Source: Muricea muricata (taxonomy: Eukaryota; Cnidaria; Anthozoa; Malacalcyonacea; Plexauridae). From it: DNA of 64,000 nucleotides. Position numbers and translations under genes: made by a program. The notes beneath the pieces were generated by a model that saw only the letters and a program-made list of their open reading frames with translations, made no database searches and was not told where the DNA came from. This document shows positions 45,901 through 60,900 of the stretch, piece by piece (positions within the stretch are counted from its first letter, which is position 1; the number at the start of each line of letters is the position of its first letter). The stretch is from positions 2,790,501 through 2,854,500 of the forward strand of contig OY979730.1 in assembly GCA_963855995.1 (NCBI GenBank). Reading direction: 5' to 3'.

Positions 45901-48900
45901 TCTGTTCCTCAACCTTCACAAATACAACACTGATTGTTTCGAATATGACCAATTCTTCCTTGATCTCAGTCAACCACGTCACCATATAAGTAGACCCATC
46001 ATGCAATTTGGTCGCCTTCTCCAACGCAAAGTCCAGTTTCTTCCTTTCTTCTTGCGCCCTGGAAGTTATCTCCTCCCACGATCTCTTTACTTCATTCTGC
46101 ATATTACGTAATGTGTTCGCCACAGTCGGGTCGCTAGTTTCCAGGAGTTTACTGCTTGTTTTCATGATGTGCTCGTATTTGGGAGCACGAGATTCCACAG
46201 TTTTAGCAAATTCCTACAGCAGCAAAGAATAGTAACTTATGATTTAAATTTTTTCTCTGCTCAGGCAACTGCAATTGAGATGCTAATTACGACGTTCCTC
46301 ACTGCAGTATAGATATAAATACACCTCCATCACCCCATTCAATGTTGGCCTCTAACACCATCGTAATTGCGGTATCAACATCTTCCAACTTCTATATTAA
46401 AAGGGTCCTTCATGTCTTAAGGTGTCCAGCCAGCATTACTGCAGGACTAAATTCATTTTAATATTCACGGTACCTTTAATAGGCGAGCAAAGATTATTTT
46501 CCTTTGTAGTCTCAATAATGTGACCAAATTTCTAAATTACATTACCTCGTGTTTCTCGATTTGTTTCTGACATGTTTCTGGGAATCCGCCGATGGGTCTT
46601 CGTTGCTTCAAGAATTCTCTGGCTCCCTTTAACCATTCTAGCATTTCTCGTACTTCGCTCATGAAGTCGCGCGCTATCTTCAACGAGCCAGTAAGATCTT
46701 GTTCACGCTGTGCCGACTTGGCTAGAAGTTCCTGCCAGCCTTTCTCGAGATCGTCGAGTTTGCTTCGGAGAATGGCTGTGTCCATCTTGGTCGTGCCCGT
46801 TTGAAGGAGTTTGTTTCCGGCGTTTGTGATGCTTTCCACTGTCGGTTTGTGTGCATTGATGTCATTTTGAATGATCTAAAACAGCATCGTTCACATTGAG
46901 CTCGGTTTGACTGTGTAAACAGTGGATTCAACAACAAATTTCTTTCTAAAAAGTTATCATCATCATTCAACTGACCTTATGTTTCGACATTTCAACTTCA
47001 ATTGATCTTACATCTCCTTCGGGTTTCTGTTGCAACTCTTTGTCTAAGGATTGATTTGTGTGATTGATCCAGGCTAATAGTTCTTCCAGAGCTAACTGGA
47101 ACTGTCCCAAGGCAAGCAAGGCCTCCTCGAGTTTCTGCTGTCTTCCCATGACAGTCACACGAAGAGCTTTCCATCTATCATTCATTTCTTTCACTTGAGC
47201 TTGTACTCCTGGTACATCGTCTGGTCGACATTTCTCCATCAATGCTTGGCCGTTTTGATTTGCAGTTGTCACTTGTACTTGCTGTTCTGGTATTTCACGC
47301 TGCAACTCCTGAAAAATAAAAGGTTCTTTTCGTTGAGGATGCAACTTGATATTCGCAGCTCGTCGACAAAGCGTAATGCTGTTGAACACTTGCAACAGAC
47401 TAGTTGTCATCAAGCCGAAGCAAGTGATGCGAGCGCATCCGGATATAGCTTCATGACAGCAAGACAACAAAAGCCTGCAGCAGACTTGCTGTGTAGCTGC
47501 GTGGATTCTGAGGATGGTTCTGAAATAAAATTGAAAATTACCCTTTGAGCATCAAGTTGTTTCTTGACAGCTTTGACATCAGTTCCAACAGAAGGAACTT
47601 TCTCCAGTTTCTTCTCTGTCTCATCCAACCATTCACATACAGCGCCATGATACTTCTCATATTGTTCTGCTACTTTAAATACTTCTGCAAGATCATTCTT
47701 ACGTGCTTTACACGCATTCTCCGTATTCTCCCAAAGATCGCTAATCTCTGTCACGGCATTCTGGACAACCAGTTTATCACCTTGACCGCAATTTGCTACC
47801 AACACTGGACTAGCTTTACATATGGCATTGATTTGATCTTCGTGGCTTTCGAGGTCTTTGCAAAGTTCCTAGATGATAAATCGTGTGATGTGAACAATTA
47901 ATAATGCTAACGTATGTTATGATATTCTGGCTTACATGACCTAATCCGGTTTTGCACAAAGATCAGTGCTTACCTCATTTTCATGTATTTGTTCTTCGAT
48001 ATGATGAAGTTCAGCGGCAGGAGGGTCGTTTGCATTTAAATGTGCTTGAACGGCCTTTAGTGACATTCGCAGTTGCTCTACGCCTTCCCAGAACTTGTCA
48101 CATGCTTCCAAGACATCGTCCAACGCCTGTCGGCGGTCATTACACAATGTCTCGTTCTCATTGAACAGGCCTTTGATTCGCGCCATTTTTTCTGTCATTA
48201 GTTCAGCCGTACTTGTGCCCGGGTTGGTTTTTACAGCGATGTCGACTTGAGCGTTTGTTTCATCTACTAAATCTTTGTCTTCTCTCACACCACTTGCCAA
48301 ATCCTTAGTAAACAAGGAAAGCACAGTTATTTTTTAATCTTGATAAAGCATTCACAGAAGATCTTAGTTGCCTCTTTCAAGACAGAACAATACTGCAAAA
48401 ACTATCAGGTACACACACAATATATCTGTAAGGCATTTGGCTACCAACATTTCGTTACAAGGAGACACCCTACCTTGCAGGGTACACGTCTATCAACTTG
48501 TGTGTACCTAATTATACCCTGAGAACCTCGCCTACCTCATGAACAGCTAGTTGGTCCCTCACAACGTCACTATGTATCCCAATGGGCTCCACGTTATGAA
48601 GTTCTTCTTTACGTTTCTCAAGATGAGATATCAATTCCTCCAGCATGACTTGTAACTGTTCTTCTTGTTGTAACGTCATTCCTACTTGAATTCCACGCTT
48701 TTCGATCTCAGCTCTAAGGGACTGGTATCTCTCTTTATTTCGTTCCAGTTCCTTCTCGGCTTCGGCTACTTCATCAGCGCTGCAATGCTTTGCAAGATCG
48801 TTGTGTGTGTCGGCGTAGTTGGACATCAGTGGGGCAAGCACCGTTATGCTTTCTTGAATTGCCTGAAATATTAACGACGACAGATGTAATGACTCAGGCT

Positions 48901-51900
48901 TAGGTTTGTCGCAACGTGTTTGACGGTTTTAAACTCTCTATTCTTCATTAAACGACCTCGAAAAGTACAATCAATCTTAGGAAATCTCTGCTAATCATTC
49001 TATATCTGGCAACAACCAATACTATCATAGCCCTAATTACCCACCTTAATCCTTTCCTGTTCCACTTCAGCTGCATGTCCTTTCTCCTCTAATTTCACCA
49101 TGTTCTCTTCAGCTCGTCCCAGTCTGGTGGTCACCTCGTTCACGATGTGTAAGTATTGCTGAGTTAGCAGCAACAGTTCAACTAACTGTGCTTGTCTCGC
49201 TGAAGCTAGAGTGTTGATGTTCGCGAACCTCGATTTAATGCGATCTAGTCTGGCCTTCATATCTGCACCTTCGTCTTCTCCTAATGCCATCAACACAGTC
49301 TGACCACTGTCCAGAACTTGGTTCACAGTACCAGTATGCACTGCAATGTCATTGGTGATTGGCTAAAATACAAACAAACGCTGTTAGAACAAAGCGCAAA
49401 TAGAAGTCCACAACCAGCCCACAAGATGTTATTCTGGTCTAAAAACAACGACAGCACGGCTTTCAACTATATATATTTTTGCGGCCATCGCGTACGAAAA
49501 CAGTACAATTTCAGACAACTGCTCTGGTTTGAACTAGTGCATTGTTGGAACTAATTACGAAAAATTAAGAAAAGCAAAATAAAGTATCTCCGCCTTGCCA
49601 CTGTGGTTAGAAAGGCTACCAGATGCCCCCTGCTAAAAGCCGCTCATATTGTGCTGGATGGCTCCTAGTCTTCCTGCCGATCTAGACAAACTCATCTTCT
49701 TGTTGTCGCTTTCGTTGTCGTGTGGATCAAATAAACAAAACGTGAACCCAACTTACGGTCAGCTCTTTGATCTGTTCCTTGATTTTGTCAGGTTTAGATG
49801 ACGGTGAGTCAAGATTTGACAGTTTCGTTTCAGTGGCAGTCAACCATTCTTCCACATTGTCCATGTTTGTTTTGAATTTCTCCAGTTCTTCTTTACCAGT
49901 AAAGAGATCCTTCGCCGTCGTCTCGACTCTTGATTTTAATTTCTTCCAACGAACTTCGATAATTTGCACGATTTCTTCGATAATCACAACGTCATCATCT
50001 GCAACTGTCTTCGACAAACGGGAAGCAATGTCCTGGAACTTCGGTAAGTCCGGTTCTTTACTCTGCACTGATTGTTGTACGCCCTGATGAAAAAAATACA
50101 TTCGGTGAGACGGTTGAATAGGGAAACACGACAACACAACAAAACAAAACAGAACAGAACAAGTGAACAAATACATCGTTTACACGCCCGTCGTGTTGGT
50201 CTTTGGTTGTCTTGGTCAAGAAATTTGTTAGAGTCTTTCTGATGTACACAATAAGACCATCAACGTTTTTGTGTTAAGTGCACAAGAATTTGATTGAAAA
50301 CCACCTGTATATTAAAGGTAACATCTCATCAAACATATCATAACAGTGACACGTTGCATGTTTGTGTTTATAATTTAGGTTCACGTTCTGTTGTATCTTG
50401 TGAATATACTTACATTGCAAACATTTTGCGAAAAAACGCGCAACATTTTAAGAGATATAATCGCTAACGTCATCGAAAAGAAGAAGTAAAGTTGTTTTTC
50501 AATAGTATTCGGATAAATATGGACCAGAACAAATGTTATTTTAGAGATCACTTGTTAATATGCCAGTCAGCCATATTCTAGATCACTGGTATGATACCCA
50601 AAGCTACAAACAATACAGTACCTTCAACTTTTGTTGTTTTTCTTCATTATCCTCAGATCCATCAACCTCGTCCATAGCGGTCTCTGTAACCTCGAACCAT
50701 TCTTCAAACACTACTTTTTCAGCATCAAATTTCTCCACCAGTTCCAACGCGTCATGTTGTTTACCTTCGATCGACTTCACTTTCTTCTCTACATTCCAAT
50801 AGCGCTCTTTTACATCTTCCACTTTCTCTTCGATAATACCAGCATCCTCCTCGGTCGCATAGCCAATCAAAGTCGCACTCAAAGCCTCTAATTCCACCAG
50901 TTTTGGTTCGCACGCATTGAACTCCTCAACAACCTCCGCAAACTCTGCAATTTGATCTTTAAGTTCCTCTGGTTTCGCTTTGATGTTCGAAAATTTATCA
51001 GCTTTGGCTTTTTTGTCAATTTTTCTAAGAGAGTCGGTGAGTTCTTTGTTGAGGTCTGTGAATTTTTGAGAGACTTCTAAAACTTCCTGTAACTGGTCGC
51101 CACGCTTTGCAACAAGACCTGTCAGCTCTTCCCATTGGCTGTTGATATCCTGCATTTGTTCCTCGATTTCCTGTTTCTTGATTGGGTCCGCGGTCTTTAG
51201 TAGTTCATCAGCGGTCGCTTGTACTGACTTTAGTGTCCCTTCGCGCTCTTTGATCATGCGCACAAGCAACTGAAAAAAAGACGAGAAAATGTTGAGGCAA
51301 CTGGCCTAATATGACTGGATAGCACAAGCCGTTTATCAGCACAAAGCCGTTAAATACTATAGTATTATACTCTGGCTTCAAATAATCAATGGATCCATCT
51401 TACTTTAAGACAAATGGTGAATTTCTAATCGTACCTGATTCTCTTTTATTTGAGCCTTCAAGAGATTTGGGTCAGCGGCAGACACAGGTCCTTGAGATTC
51501 AAAGAGGTCACGAGTTTCGGACAGCCAATCTAGAAGCGAATCAGCGGTTTCCTTGAATTTCCCAGATTGAAGAAGAGCTTGATCTAACTTGGATTGTCTT
51601 TCCACCAAACTGTGACTAATGGCCATCAGACGATGATTGAGGTCTTCGATTATTTTGTCCAGCGGAGTCGAGTCAGAATCTCGGTATCTTGCAGTCAGGC
51701 CGTACTTCAGATCTTGTAGAGACTGGATGCTCTCTTGTATTTTGGCGACATCGTTTTGGCAAGACTGAAAATGAATCATAAAACAAAGTATTAACTATAT
51801 GTTTTCTTTATACGGTTACACCATTTAGTGCTGACTTTCTAAGTAAGAAACTAAGACACCGCTCACACAATAATGCTGGTAGGAAATTTTGCCGGTAGAA

Positions 51901-54900
51901 AATCATTACAGCTTTCAACTGTTCACACTGTTATTTCAATATTTTATAGTTAGTGTTCACTTTTTTGCATGTCGGTACCGTGTAAACACATCCCCTAAAC
52001 GTAAGCTATAATTCGAACCGTTTTTAGGCTCTGCCGGAATCGTGCGAGTATTCATTCAACTTTTTCTCATTAAAACAACCTGGAGTATTCATTCAATTGT
52101 TTCTCATTAGAAAAATTGAGAGTGTTTCTTTTCACCTTCACTTCTTCCAATTGTTTGTTAATTTCCTCAGGTTCACCACCGACAGGTTTGTCATTAATTT
52201 CCTCAGCTTTTTCCTCCAAGGATTTCAAGTCTTTATCAATTACATCGTGCTCCGCTTCGAACTTCGCTACTTCCGCCATGACGTCATCAAGTTGAGCCTG
52301 CAGTACATCTACACTTTCGGTGACGTCGCATTTTTCTTTACTGATGGTGGCTATTTCCTTCATCAACGCTGGATCACTACCCAGGCCCGATCCAATCAAT
52401 TGTTGGCCATCTTTACTGAAGGTGTCAAACAATTGTGCGGTGTCGTTGACGTGTTCTTTGAGTTTCTAAAGCGAGCAAAAGATATTGCACAACTCCATCA
52501 GGTCTATTTGATTTGAATAATTGTGTTTCTCAATGCAAAGTATCCCTTTCTCCTTAATTATTTTAAGACTTAGAGTGAAAAACCAACTAAGGCTTTTACC
52601 CAGCTTGTGCTGTGTTCTGGCTGAAAGTCAAAGTCATGGAGGCATTTTCCACCGCTTAACTGAAGATTTGATATATATAATTGGTCCCAAACAATTTCAT
52701 ATCGTCTAGGAATTAAAGAGCCGTAGAAACGTTATCTATCACTTCTCTGATTTCTAAATACGAGCGTACAATTGTGTATTTAGAAATTTAGAAGGAAAAA
52801 CACTATTAATACATTATGCGCTAGTTACCTTTACAGCGTCATCTTTTTCCTTCAAACTGTCCATGTCTAACTGTCCGGGTTTATTCGCTTCGACCTCATC
52901 GTGAATGTAAGCTAGATCTTTCCTCAAGTCTTTAGAAGATTTAGCATATTGTTCTATCTGATCAACTAACTCTTGGATTTTCTTATCTTCTTCCTTAATT
53001 TTCTCGTCCACATTGTTATACAATTCCTCCAACTCTTGATTCCGTCTTTTAACATTCGATCCATCGATCTCGGGATCCTTTTCAACCAAATCGTTGCCGT
53101 AGGACACGGTGCTATCCAGCTGTGGCTTCACTTCTTCCAACTGTTTTGCAGCGTTTTTGATATTTGCAAGATTATTTCGCATCTCCGGAAGGTCTAAAAC
53201 AAAAGCGGTTTCATCAGGCAAAGCCTTTTCGGTCTTGTTTATTTTTTCTTGGACTGCATTGGCTCGTTTTTCGAATTCTGAGAGATCATTCAACATGTTT
53301 TGCAGTTCGTCAACTTTCTTCCCTTTTTCTTCATTCATTTCCTCCCAGTTTTTATTCATATCATTCACACGGGCCATCATTTCGTCAACGTCAGCTTCGC
53401 AATGCTCGGCCAGTTTTGCCGAGGTGGCAGTCACTGATTCCTGGATAGGTTGTTTTTCTGCAATTTCAGCTTCAAGAGCCTAAAACGAAAAATAAAAAAA
53501 TCACACCCCAGTTTGCGGCGAATTTATCCATCTGGGCAAGCGAACAAACGTTCTGGGGCCGGTTGTTGGAAGCACGTTTAGCTTAAACGGTGGTTAAGAT
53601 CAAAATAGAAATCAAGTTTATAGATTCATTCAACAAACAAACTAAAAGTTTTGATCCTTAATAGAATGATTATGCTTACAACTACATATTTACTGCAAAA
53701 TATTTAAGTTGACTGTTTAAGGAGTGATGTAAGAGTGTTATTTAATTTTGACTTATCCACCGTTTACGCTGAACGGTCTTGGAACAACCGGCCCCAGCCC
53801 TGTCAAAGGAGGATGAGGGTTGATGAGAGTTTCCTATTAAGTAAAGTAGCTAGCCAAGATCACGTGGCTATGAACTCCCATCCTCTTCTAATCTTCTCTA
53901 ATTTACACCACTGTAAATGTTGTCAATAACCACCTAATCCTACCTTTAATTTTTCCTGTTCTTTTTGAATAGGTTCTTCGTCATACGAGACAGGTTTCAT
54001 ATCTGTTAACGTCTTCACGGTGATAGTGATAAAAGTCACAACAATCTCAATTTCTTCTTCAAATTGTTCATTCAGCGTCACAACTTCCTCAATAATCTCA
54101 ACACGTTTCGTGATTACTTGCAACAAGACACGCCATCTCTTCGTAGTGTCTTCCACTTTTTGTTTCATTGCTTCGCTTTCTGGTCCTGGACTTTCTTCCG
54201 CCAACTTCTCACTCATTTCAAGCAGCTGTTCGCACGATGCTTCTTGTTGAAGAACTTCTTCACGGATGGTCTAAAGGAAAGAAAAACGTCAATGTTCCAA
54301 GACTTATTTGACAACGGTTTTGCAAGAATTTTCAATTATCTCTTCTCCCGAGACTACAGCGAGTATAACAAATGTTTAAAAAGGTCTCCAATACTAGTTT
54401 GATGTCAACTCAACTACATTGCTGTAAGTATGTATTGTACTGGTATAAATTTTTCAATTTATTTTTTATTTTTACGCTATCTTCCAAAACTGATCCATTA
54501 ATCGGTATTTCCACTTCCAGCGGTTCACTGTTACCACATGACTTCATAGAGTACCAAGCGTTTGGTGCAGTCATTACAGACACCGTATGACAATAAATGA
54601 AGACAGCACATCCCAAAAGACAATAACAAAAACTTCTTACTAACCATCATTTCCTCTTGCTCAGCTTTGAGTTCGGGAAGTTTTGTCGACAATGGTTTGG
54701 TTTCGTCCAAGCGTTTTTCCAAGGAATCCACCTTGTCCGCAAAGCTATCCAACAACGCTTCAAACTCTCCATGTTTTGCTAGGTTATCTTTCTGCGCTAT
54801 CACTTCCCCGTCAATGAGGTCGTTCACTTCTGCGTAAAGTTCGTTGCATTTCGTCACCTGTTCGGGAATTTCCGTATTAGCACTGTCATCGACCGGTATC

Positions 54901-57900
54901 TGTTCCAGGAGGTCTTCACTCGCCTCGGTGGTCTCTTGCAAAACATACTTCAAGTTGGCAAGCTTCGCTTGTTGTTCCTGGTTGAAGGAAGAAGAAAATA
55001 GAAATACTGATTATAAATTTTTTCGTTTTGAGAGCCCGCACAATCCTGAGCTGACATTTCTCAACGTCTGTCACAGAAGACTGAAAAAGTTATCCTGGGT
55101 ATTTTAGCTGAATTTTAGTGCACAACAAAGCCCGGCATTCAGGAGTAATTATGTTCCCCAGACGGCATTTTACACCGGTAACCACCTGTTAGCACTGTTA
55201 AATGCACAACCAAATTTAGCGGCGCATAAAGAGAAAGTGTTAATATGTTATTTCCCAGCTTGATTGAGACTACATTTAGGGCACACGCTGAGCAAATGCA
55301 TTACGTGTAGTTTCTGTCGTAAAAACTTTGCACAAAGAGTATCTGTAAGTCAGCACATGTATGTTCAGTAAATACAGTCTTTAGTATGTATCTATTTATT
55401 CATTTTTTATACATGATTATAATACTTTTTTCAAAAAGACCCGAGCAATTACTCCTTATGCAATTTGAGTTGCTTGACGTTGAAAAATTCGCCGCGCACG
55501 TCATACTTGCTGGAATTGTACGGATCGCTGGTCAAAAATTTTGATAACTACAAAACATCGTCTTAAATATCAGGAATGCCTCTGCATTAATTCACACGCA
55601 ATCTTAAGTATATATTACATTGTCAAATAAATATATACACATAGGAACTCGCTTGAATCTCTTTGCAAGAAAGTCGGCATACATAATAATACGTGTCGAT
55701 GTAAACTGATCCTTATTTTGTAAATTTCGGCTAAGAAATGGATCAACAGACAATCCACACGCACGGGCATGCGTGGTGAATGATATTAAACTATAAGTAA
55801 TGTTTACTCGCAATACTAATGAAACGGCGAAGAAAAATAAAATAATAAATGCTTATAAAGTGATAAAGATATTCATTAAACTCTTCGCGCTAGAAATAAA
55901 TGATTTATGAGAGCAATCACTTGAAAAAAAAAATAATATGCATTTTAAGCCGTCTGCAATTGCACGTTTCCGTAGTTTGCTGTAATATTACGAGATTATG
56001 AATATTATGAGCATGTTATTTCGGCTTGGGAATACCTCTTTTGGAATAAGAGTTAGAGTAAACGGACCAAATTTCGGTGGCTGAACCGGCAGCGACTTCT
56101 GAGTGATGTAATGGTGTCCATTCATGTCGCTCTCAGATGAATTATGTGAGAACTCAACAGTGACAAGTCTCGAGCCATTCGATAGATTGATATCGTCCTT
56201 CTGCTTAAATGTACACTTCGAAATTTCCATCAGTTAAAAGTATCCACAGTCTATCTCAATTTCGCATCAATATAAACTTCTTAAAAATCCTTATGTAGTT
56301 CTTCGGCGACTATTGCTTCTTCTTGGATGTTCTGAAGAACTATTTAATTGCGTACAGCTCGACGACGGGTTATGCAACACCGTAAAAGGCCGAGGAAAAC
56401 ACAATATGCAAATGTACGAGACTCTTCACCAATAATCCATGAGCTGAGTTGGCCGCCACTCGAAACTTGGCAGTGCCACAGGCAATGACAGATTCAGGAT
56501 ATTTTAATACTACCACAGTCCAAACTTCACAATTAATTGCTATAGAGTACTACCAGTCACATGTTTCCGGGCAAGGATTAGAAATTCATCCCAAAACTAC
56601 ACAAGAAAGATCTCGGCCATTAAAATTAATCTTGCGACGTAAATTTGGTTGCTCAGAAACAATATTCAAATGTTGGCGTCTCGAGTATGCGATAATTTGA
56701 ATATAATTTTTCAATCTCTTGAAAGCTTCATTGAATTTCACTCAAATTAATGCCTTTCTAGATCACGTTAGATTCGCCGACAGTTCAAAAATTGTCTTAG
56801 TATATAGAAGAAATTGTAATTCTTTCTTCGCATTTCTAAAGCTGGTTTATGTCATCACAGCTTGAATCTATAAACAAAATGTCAAAGCAAAGAGCATTTT
56901 TTCTGTCCAAAATCACTTGTGCGTTTTTCGATTGCGGTTAATGCTAAAAGGGTCACGCACTAAATTAACCTAATTTCAAAACATAAAAATACAGCTTTAA
57001 AAATTCACACGCGTTGCGGTGCGGACAATATGTCAAGTACTTAAATAAAACAAACGCTAGACAAAGCATGCAAAAAAATTGGCGAAAATATCCTGGAAAA
57101 GCCAGGAAGCCAAAGCGCAAAGTTAACAAAGGTGAAATCTTATATGAGCGGAAGACTACACCCCTGCAGATAAACAAACGACTCGCCCAAAGAAATGACA
57201 GCGAATATGTTTTTGCTGAAATTCTTTAATCACTAAAAGCGCAACGTCGCGGTTTCCCACAAAATCATTGATAAGACGTGTAATACAGCAGCTGCGCTGG
57301 GCTTTGCTTACAATATAAATGATCACGAACTTCCACGTCGACAGCTAAGATTTCAGGCTCTTATTTCTAAGCCCCTCACATATCATACTACGTGTCTTGA
57401 CACTCGATCAACACTATTACGTTGAAGGATTTTTACGTGTAAACAAAAAGCTCTTAGTTCTGCCTCGCCTTTGTAATTGATATGCTTAAAATAGTCCTGC
57501 TGCTAATTTGTCCGGCACAAACGTGCGCATGTAAGTCCATGCTGCGAACGTTGTATTCACAAAACACGCAATCTTAGATTTGAGGAATAATCTGTTGTTG
57601 TTTTTATAGGCGTTTGGAATATTTTTCTACGCTAAGTATGTGTCAATATTCTCACGAGAATGACATAAACCCTCAGAAAACGTGCAGGGTTTTTTAGCGC
57701 TGTGAAATATAAGAACTTTAATACAGTAGTTTTACTAGCTTATCATTGCGTTAGCACAAGGTTCATGTCATTTATATGGCTCCCACCCAGGGTCCAAGAC
57801 GATCGCCTTACAAATGGCAAACGTGAACCGTACGTGTATGATTTAAAGCATGCAATATACCCCCAATACGTTCGGTGACTTTTGATTCGCTAAGTAAAAC

Positions 57901-60900
57901 CGCAAATTGTTCAAATAGTTTGGGCCAAGTAAATCTTATATTCTAGAAGTACAACAGCATAAAAACCTGAAGACGCACGAAGCAGTGTTTACAAAACAAA
58001 CCCCGCGCTCGTGATCAGCGAAGCCATCAGGTGAAAACAAAGAAATGGAATAATTATAAATTTCCGCTTTTAATGTAGCCAAAGCTCGAAACGTAGAGAG
58101 TATACAAAATATACTTTAGCTATGTTGTATTATTGCCTAAAATATTGCACGCTCATGTGGCCGAAAATCCATACTATTCTACATTACAAGCTGCGAAAGT
58201 TCTGAAGATAATTATAGAGTATATGAAGTCTATAAAATATAGGACCAAAGCTATTTTTACTCTAAACATAGCACAGATTCCGGTGTACAATTATAACTCA
58301 CACGTCGCCTTGCCCTTGGCTTTCTGGTTCGCCTGCGTCCTCTTAAACTCCATAAAATCGTAGTTATCAGAGAGCCCATGTGTTCAGACCTTGTTATTAT
58401 CTCCTCTTCATGTTCGTTTCTGGCATAATCTCTTACGGTATTTTGCACACAGCCCTACTAGAAATTTCTGAGGCCTCACCCCCCTTTAGAAATTCAAATC
58501 CTGTGAAACACATTGAAATTGCTTGAGAATTGCTCGAAGTTTGTGAAACAATAACGACAACGCTGACCCAGCTGTGTTTGGCATTTCAAGAACTGTTATG
58601 TCAGCGCATGAATTTCTGTTCATATTGCAATCAGAGCAGATGAGGAACTGATTAATACAGCAGCTCGTTTTATAAGCAGATGATACTCTGCATCGATTAT
58701 AACAAACATACTATTTTTTTTATTTTTTTTTCTTTTATCATTAAGTGTATATTGAACAAATTGTTTTGGCAATGTTTTGTTCAAAGAACACGTAAGAGCA
58801 GTACAGTTCGGGGGGGGGGGAGACATTGAGTTCAAAAATATTTTTATAAACTATTTTTTTGAAAAGATTCTTTCTACTAAATCCTCTTTGCTCAAAATGT
58901 CGAATTCTTTCTCATCGTTTCAGGTACAGAAAGAGCTTTCATCTTCGCGCGCTTAACTGCACTATACCTGCACAGGCAACGTCGGTCGAGATATTTTTTA
59001 ATAACTGTCTCTTTGTCTGGACTAGTCATATTTTTATAAAAAATATTGTATTGATAGCGACAGAAATGTCAAATAGTTTCCGGATATTTTTTATTTTTGA
59101 AGTTTTTTTCGTAGTGTGACGTTTCTTGCTTATCTCACAAATCTGGATTTTTGATCACGTTCTGACCACGTGTTCCACACGCATTTGCAACATAGCGCCA
59201 TGGATGTGATGTTCAAATCTTACTTTGTTCTGTGTCTTAAAACGCTCATCAGTTTTCACGGCGAGCTTGTCGGAAACTGCTCGAGCTAGCAATGAATGTG
59301 AAAACATTGTGCTAAGTTTTTATGCAAACATTCGCAGATGTTTAAGCATCGACGTGTACATCCTCTGACAGCTCCTTTGACAGAAATTTACATCCTTCAT
59401 TTCGAATCTACAGTGTTTATTCATCATGAAACTTCAAACTGTTAAATTTCGCCTGGTATCCAGGGAAGCAAGCGCCGTTGGTGGCCGGTTGACTGCAGTA
59501 GCCAAGGTAAACAAGCCATCGATTATCAAGCTAGAAAAACCCTAACGAAAAACCGCCTCAGAATCTTATAACAGCCAACTACACGCGGTTTTCATGCAAT
59601 TTACAACATGAATTAAAAGCAAGACTGTGTAAAAAAATGGCTGTTGTTAGTCTGTTTACAATTCATACTTTGAATTGCAAGACGACTTTATTTCTTTGTA
59701 AAAACAAATACACTTACTTCCAACTCCTTCAAATGCTCTTTAATTTTCTCGCTGTCCTTAGCTGCAGGACCCAAAGCTTCCACTTTATCACGAATCGCGC
59801 CAAGCTCCGTCACCAACTCGTCTCTGCCTTCAATAAATTTCCTTGTCGTGCCGATATTCTTGTCGAGCTGCCCAATCGCAACATCCAGTTTCTTCAGAGT
59901 CTCTGAGGTGCGATCTTTGAGATCAGCGTAGCGATCGTTCACACGCGATACGTTTTCAGGACTGTTATCGATGACCAAGATCTCGTCTCCCTTGTCGTTG
60001 ATGCTTGGTAATACATTGTCTTCTTTTTCTTGTAAAGCATCCCGGGTATTCTAAAGAAAAAAATGTTTGTATTTTACTCTTGACTTTGTATTACTTTTGA
60101 CTTGCAAGCACTCTCTCTGGGCTGTTTAGACAATGTTTCTCGCGCAAGCCGGCTGGTGTCGACGATAGAATTGATAAAGTATTCTTTTGTCCGAAACCAA
60201 CAATTCAAGGATACGAGGGTTTCAAATAATGACGTGTGGTGCGAGAAATCAGCATATCCAGCGCATATGAGATTCATCTGTGTGAGTAGGGTTGGAATAT
60301 TTCAAAACGATTTCATTTAAACTCAACCTGAGTTGGGTTCAGTTCACTACAATGGGAACATTAAACACAAGGGAGAAAGAAAAGAAAAAATGGTCCCGAG
60401 GGATTTTAGAAAACTAAAAAACTTATTTTCTTTGTTTTTTTTTGTTTGTTTTACTTTTTGCTTATGCTTTGGTCTTATGCTTTTCCTGTTGCTTAAATCG
60501 ATGTTTTATGTCGTACGTTTGATTTTATTCTTTTATCTTTTCATTTGTCTTTCCCATGCACTAGTGCCTGCGTCGTGGTGAGCACGTGGCGGAAACGTAT
60601 GGCTCCTGTTTTACTTTCAAAAGAAAAAGTTTAAGTTAGGTCAAAAAGGGAGCATACCTTCAGTTCATTCAGTTGTTCATTTCCCTTGCCCGCATCAAGA
60701 CCAAATGGCACCAGTCGTGCCAAAACGTTATCAGCTTCTACCAGAGATTCCTCCAACGGTTTCACTTGCTCCTCGTAAGCTGGCACGGCTTCTCTCATTT
60801 TAGGAATCTTGTCCTGTACTTCGTGTAAGACACTACATACAGCATCCCACTGTTCCTGCACATCTTTGACGTCAGTTTCAATCGAGCCAACATCTGCTTG

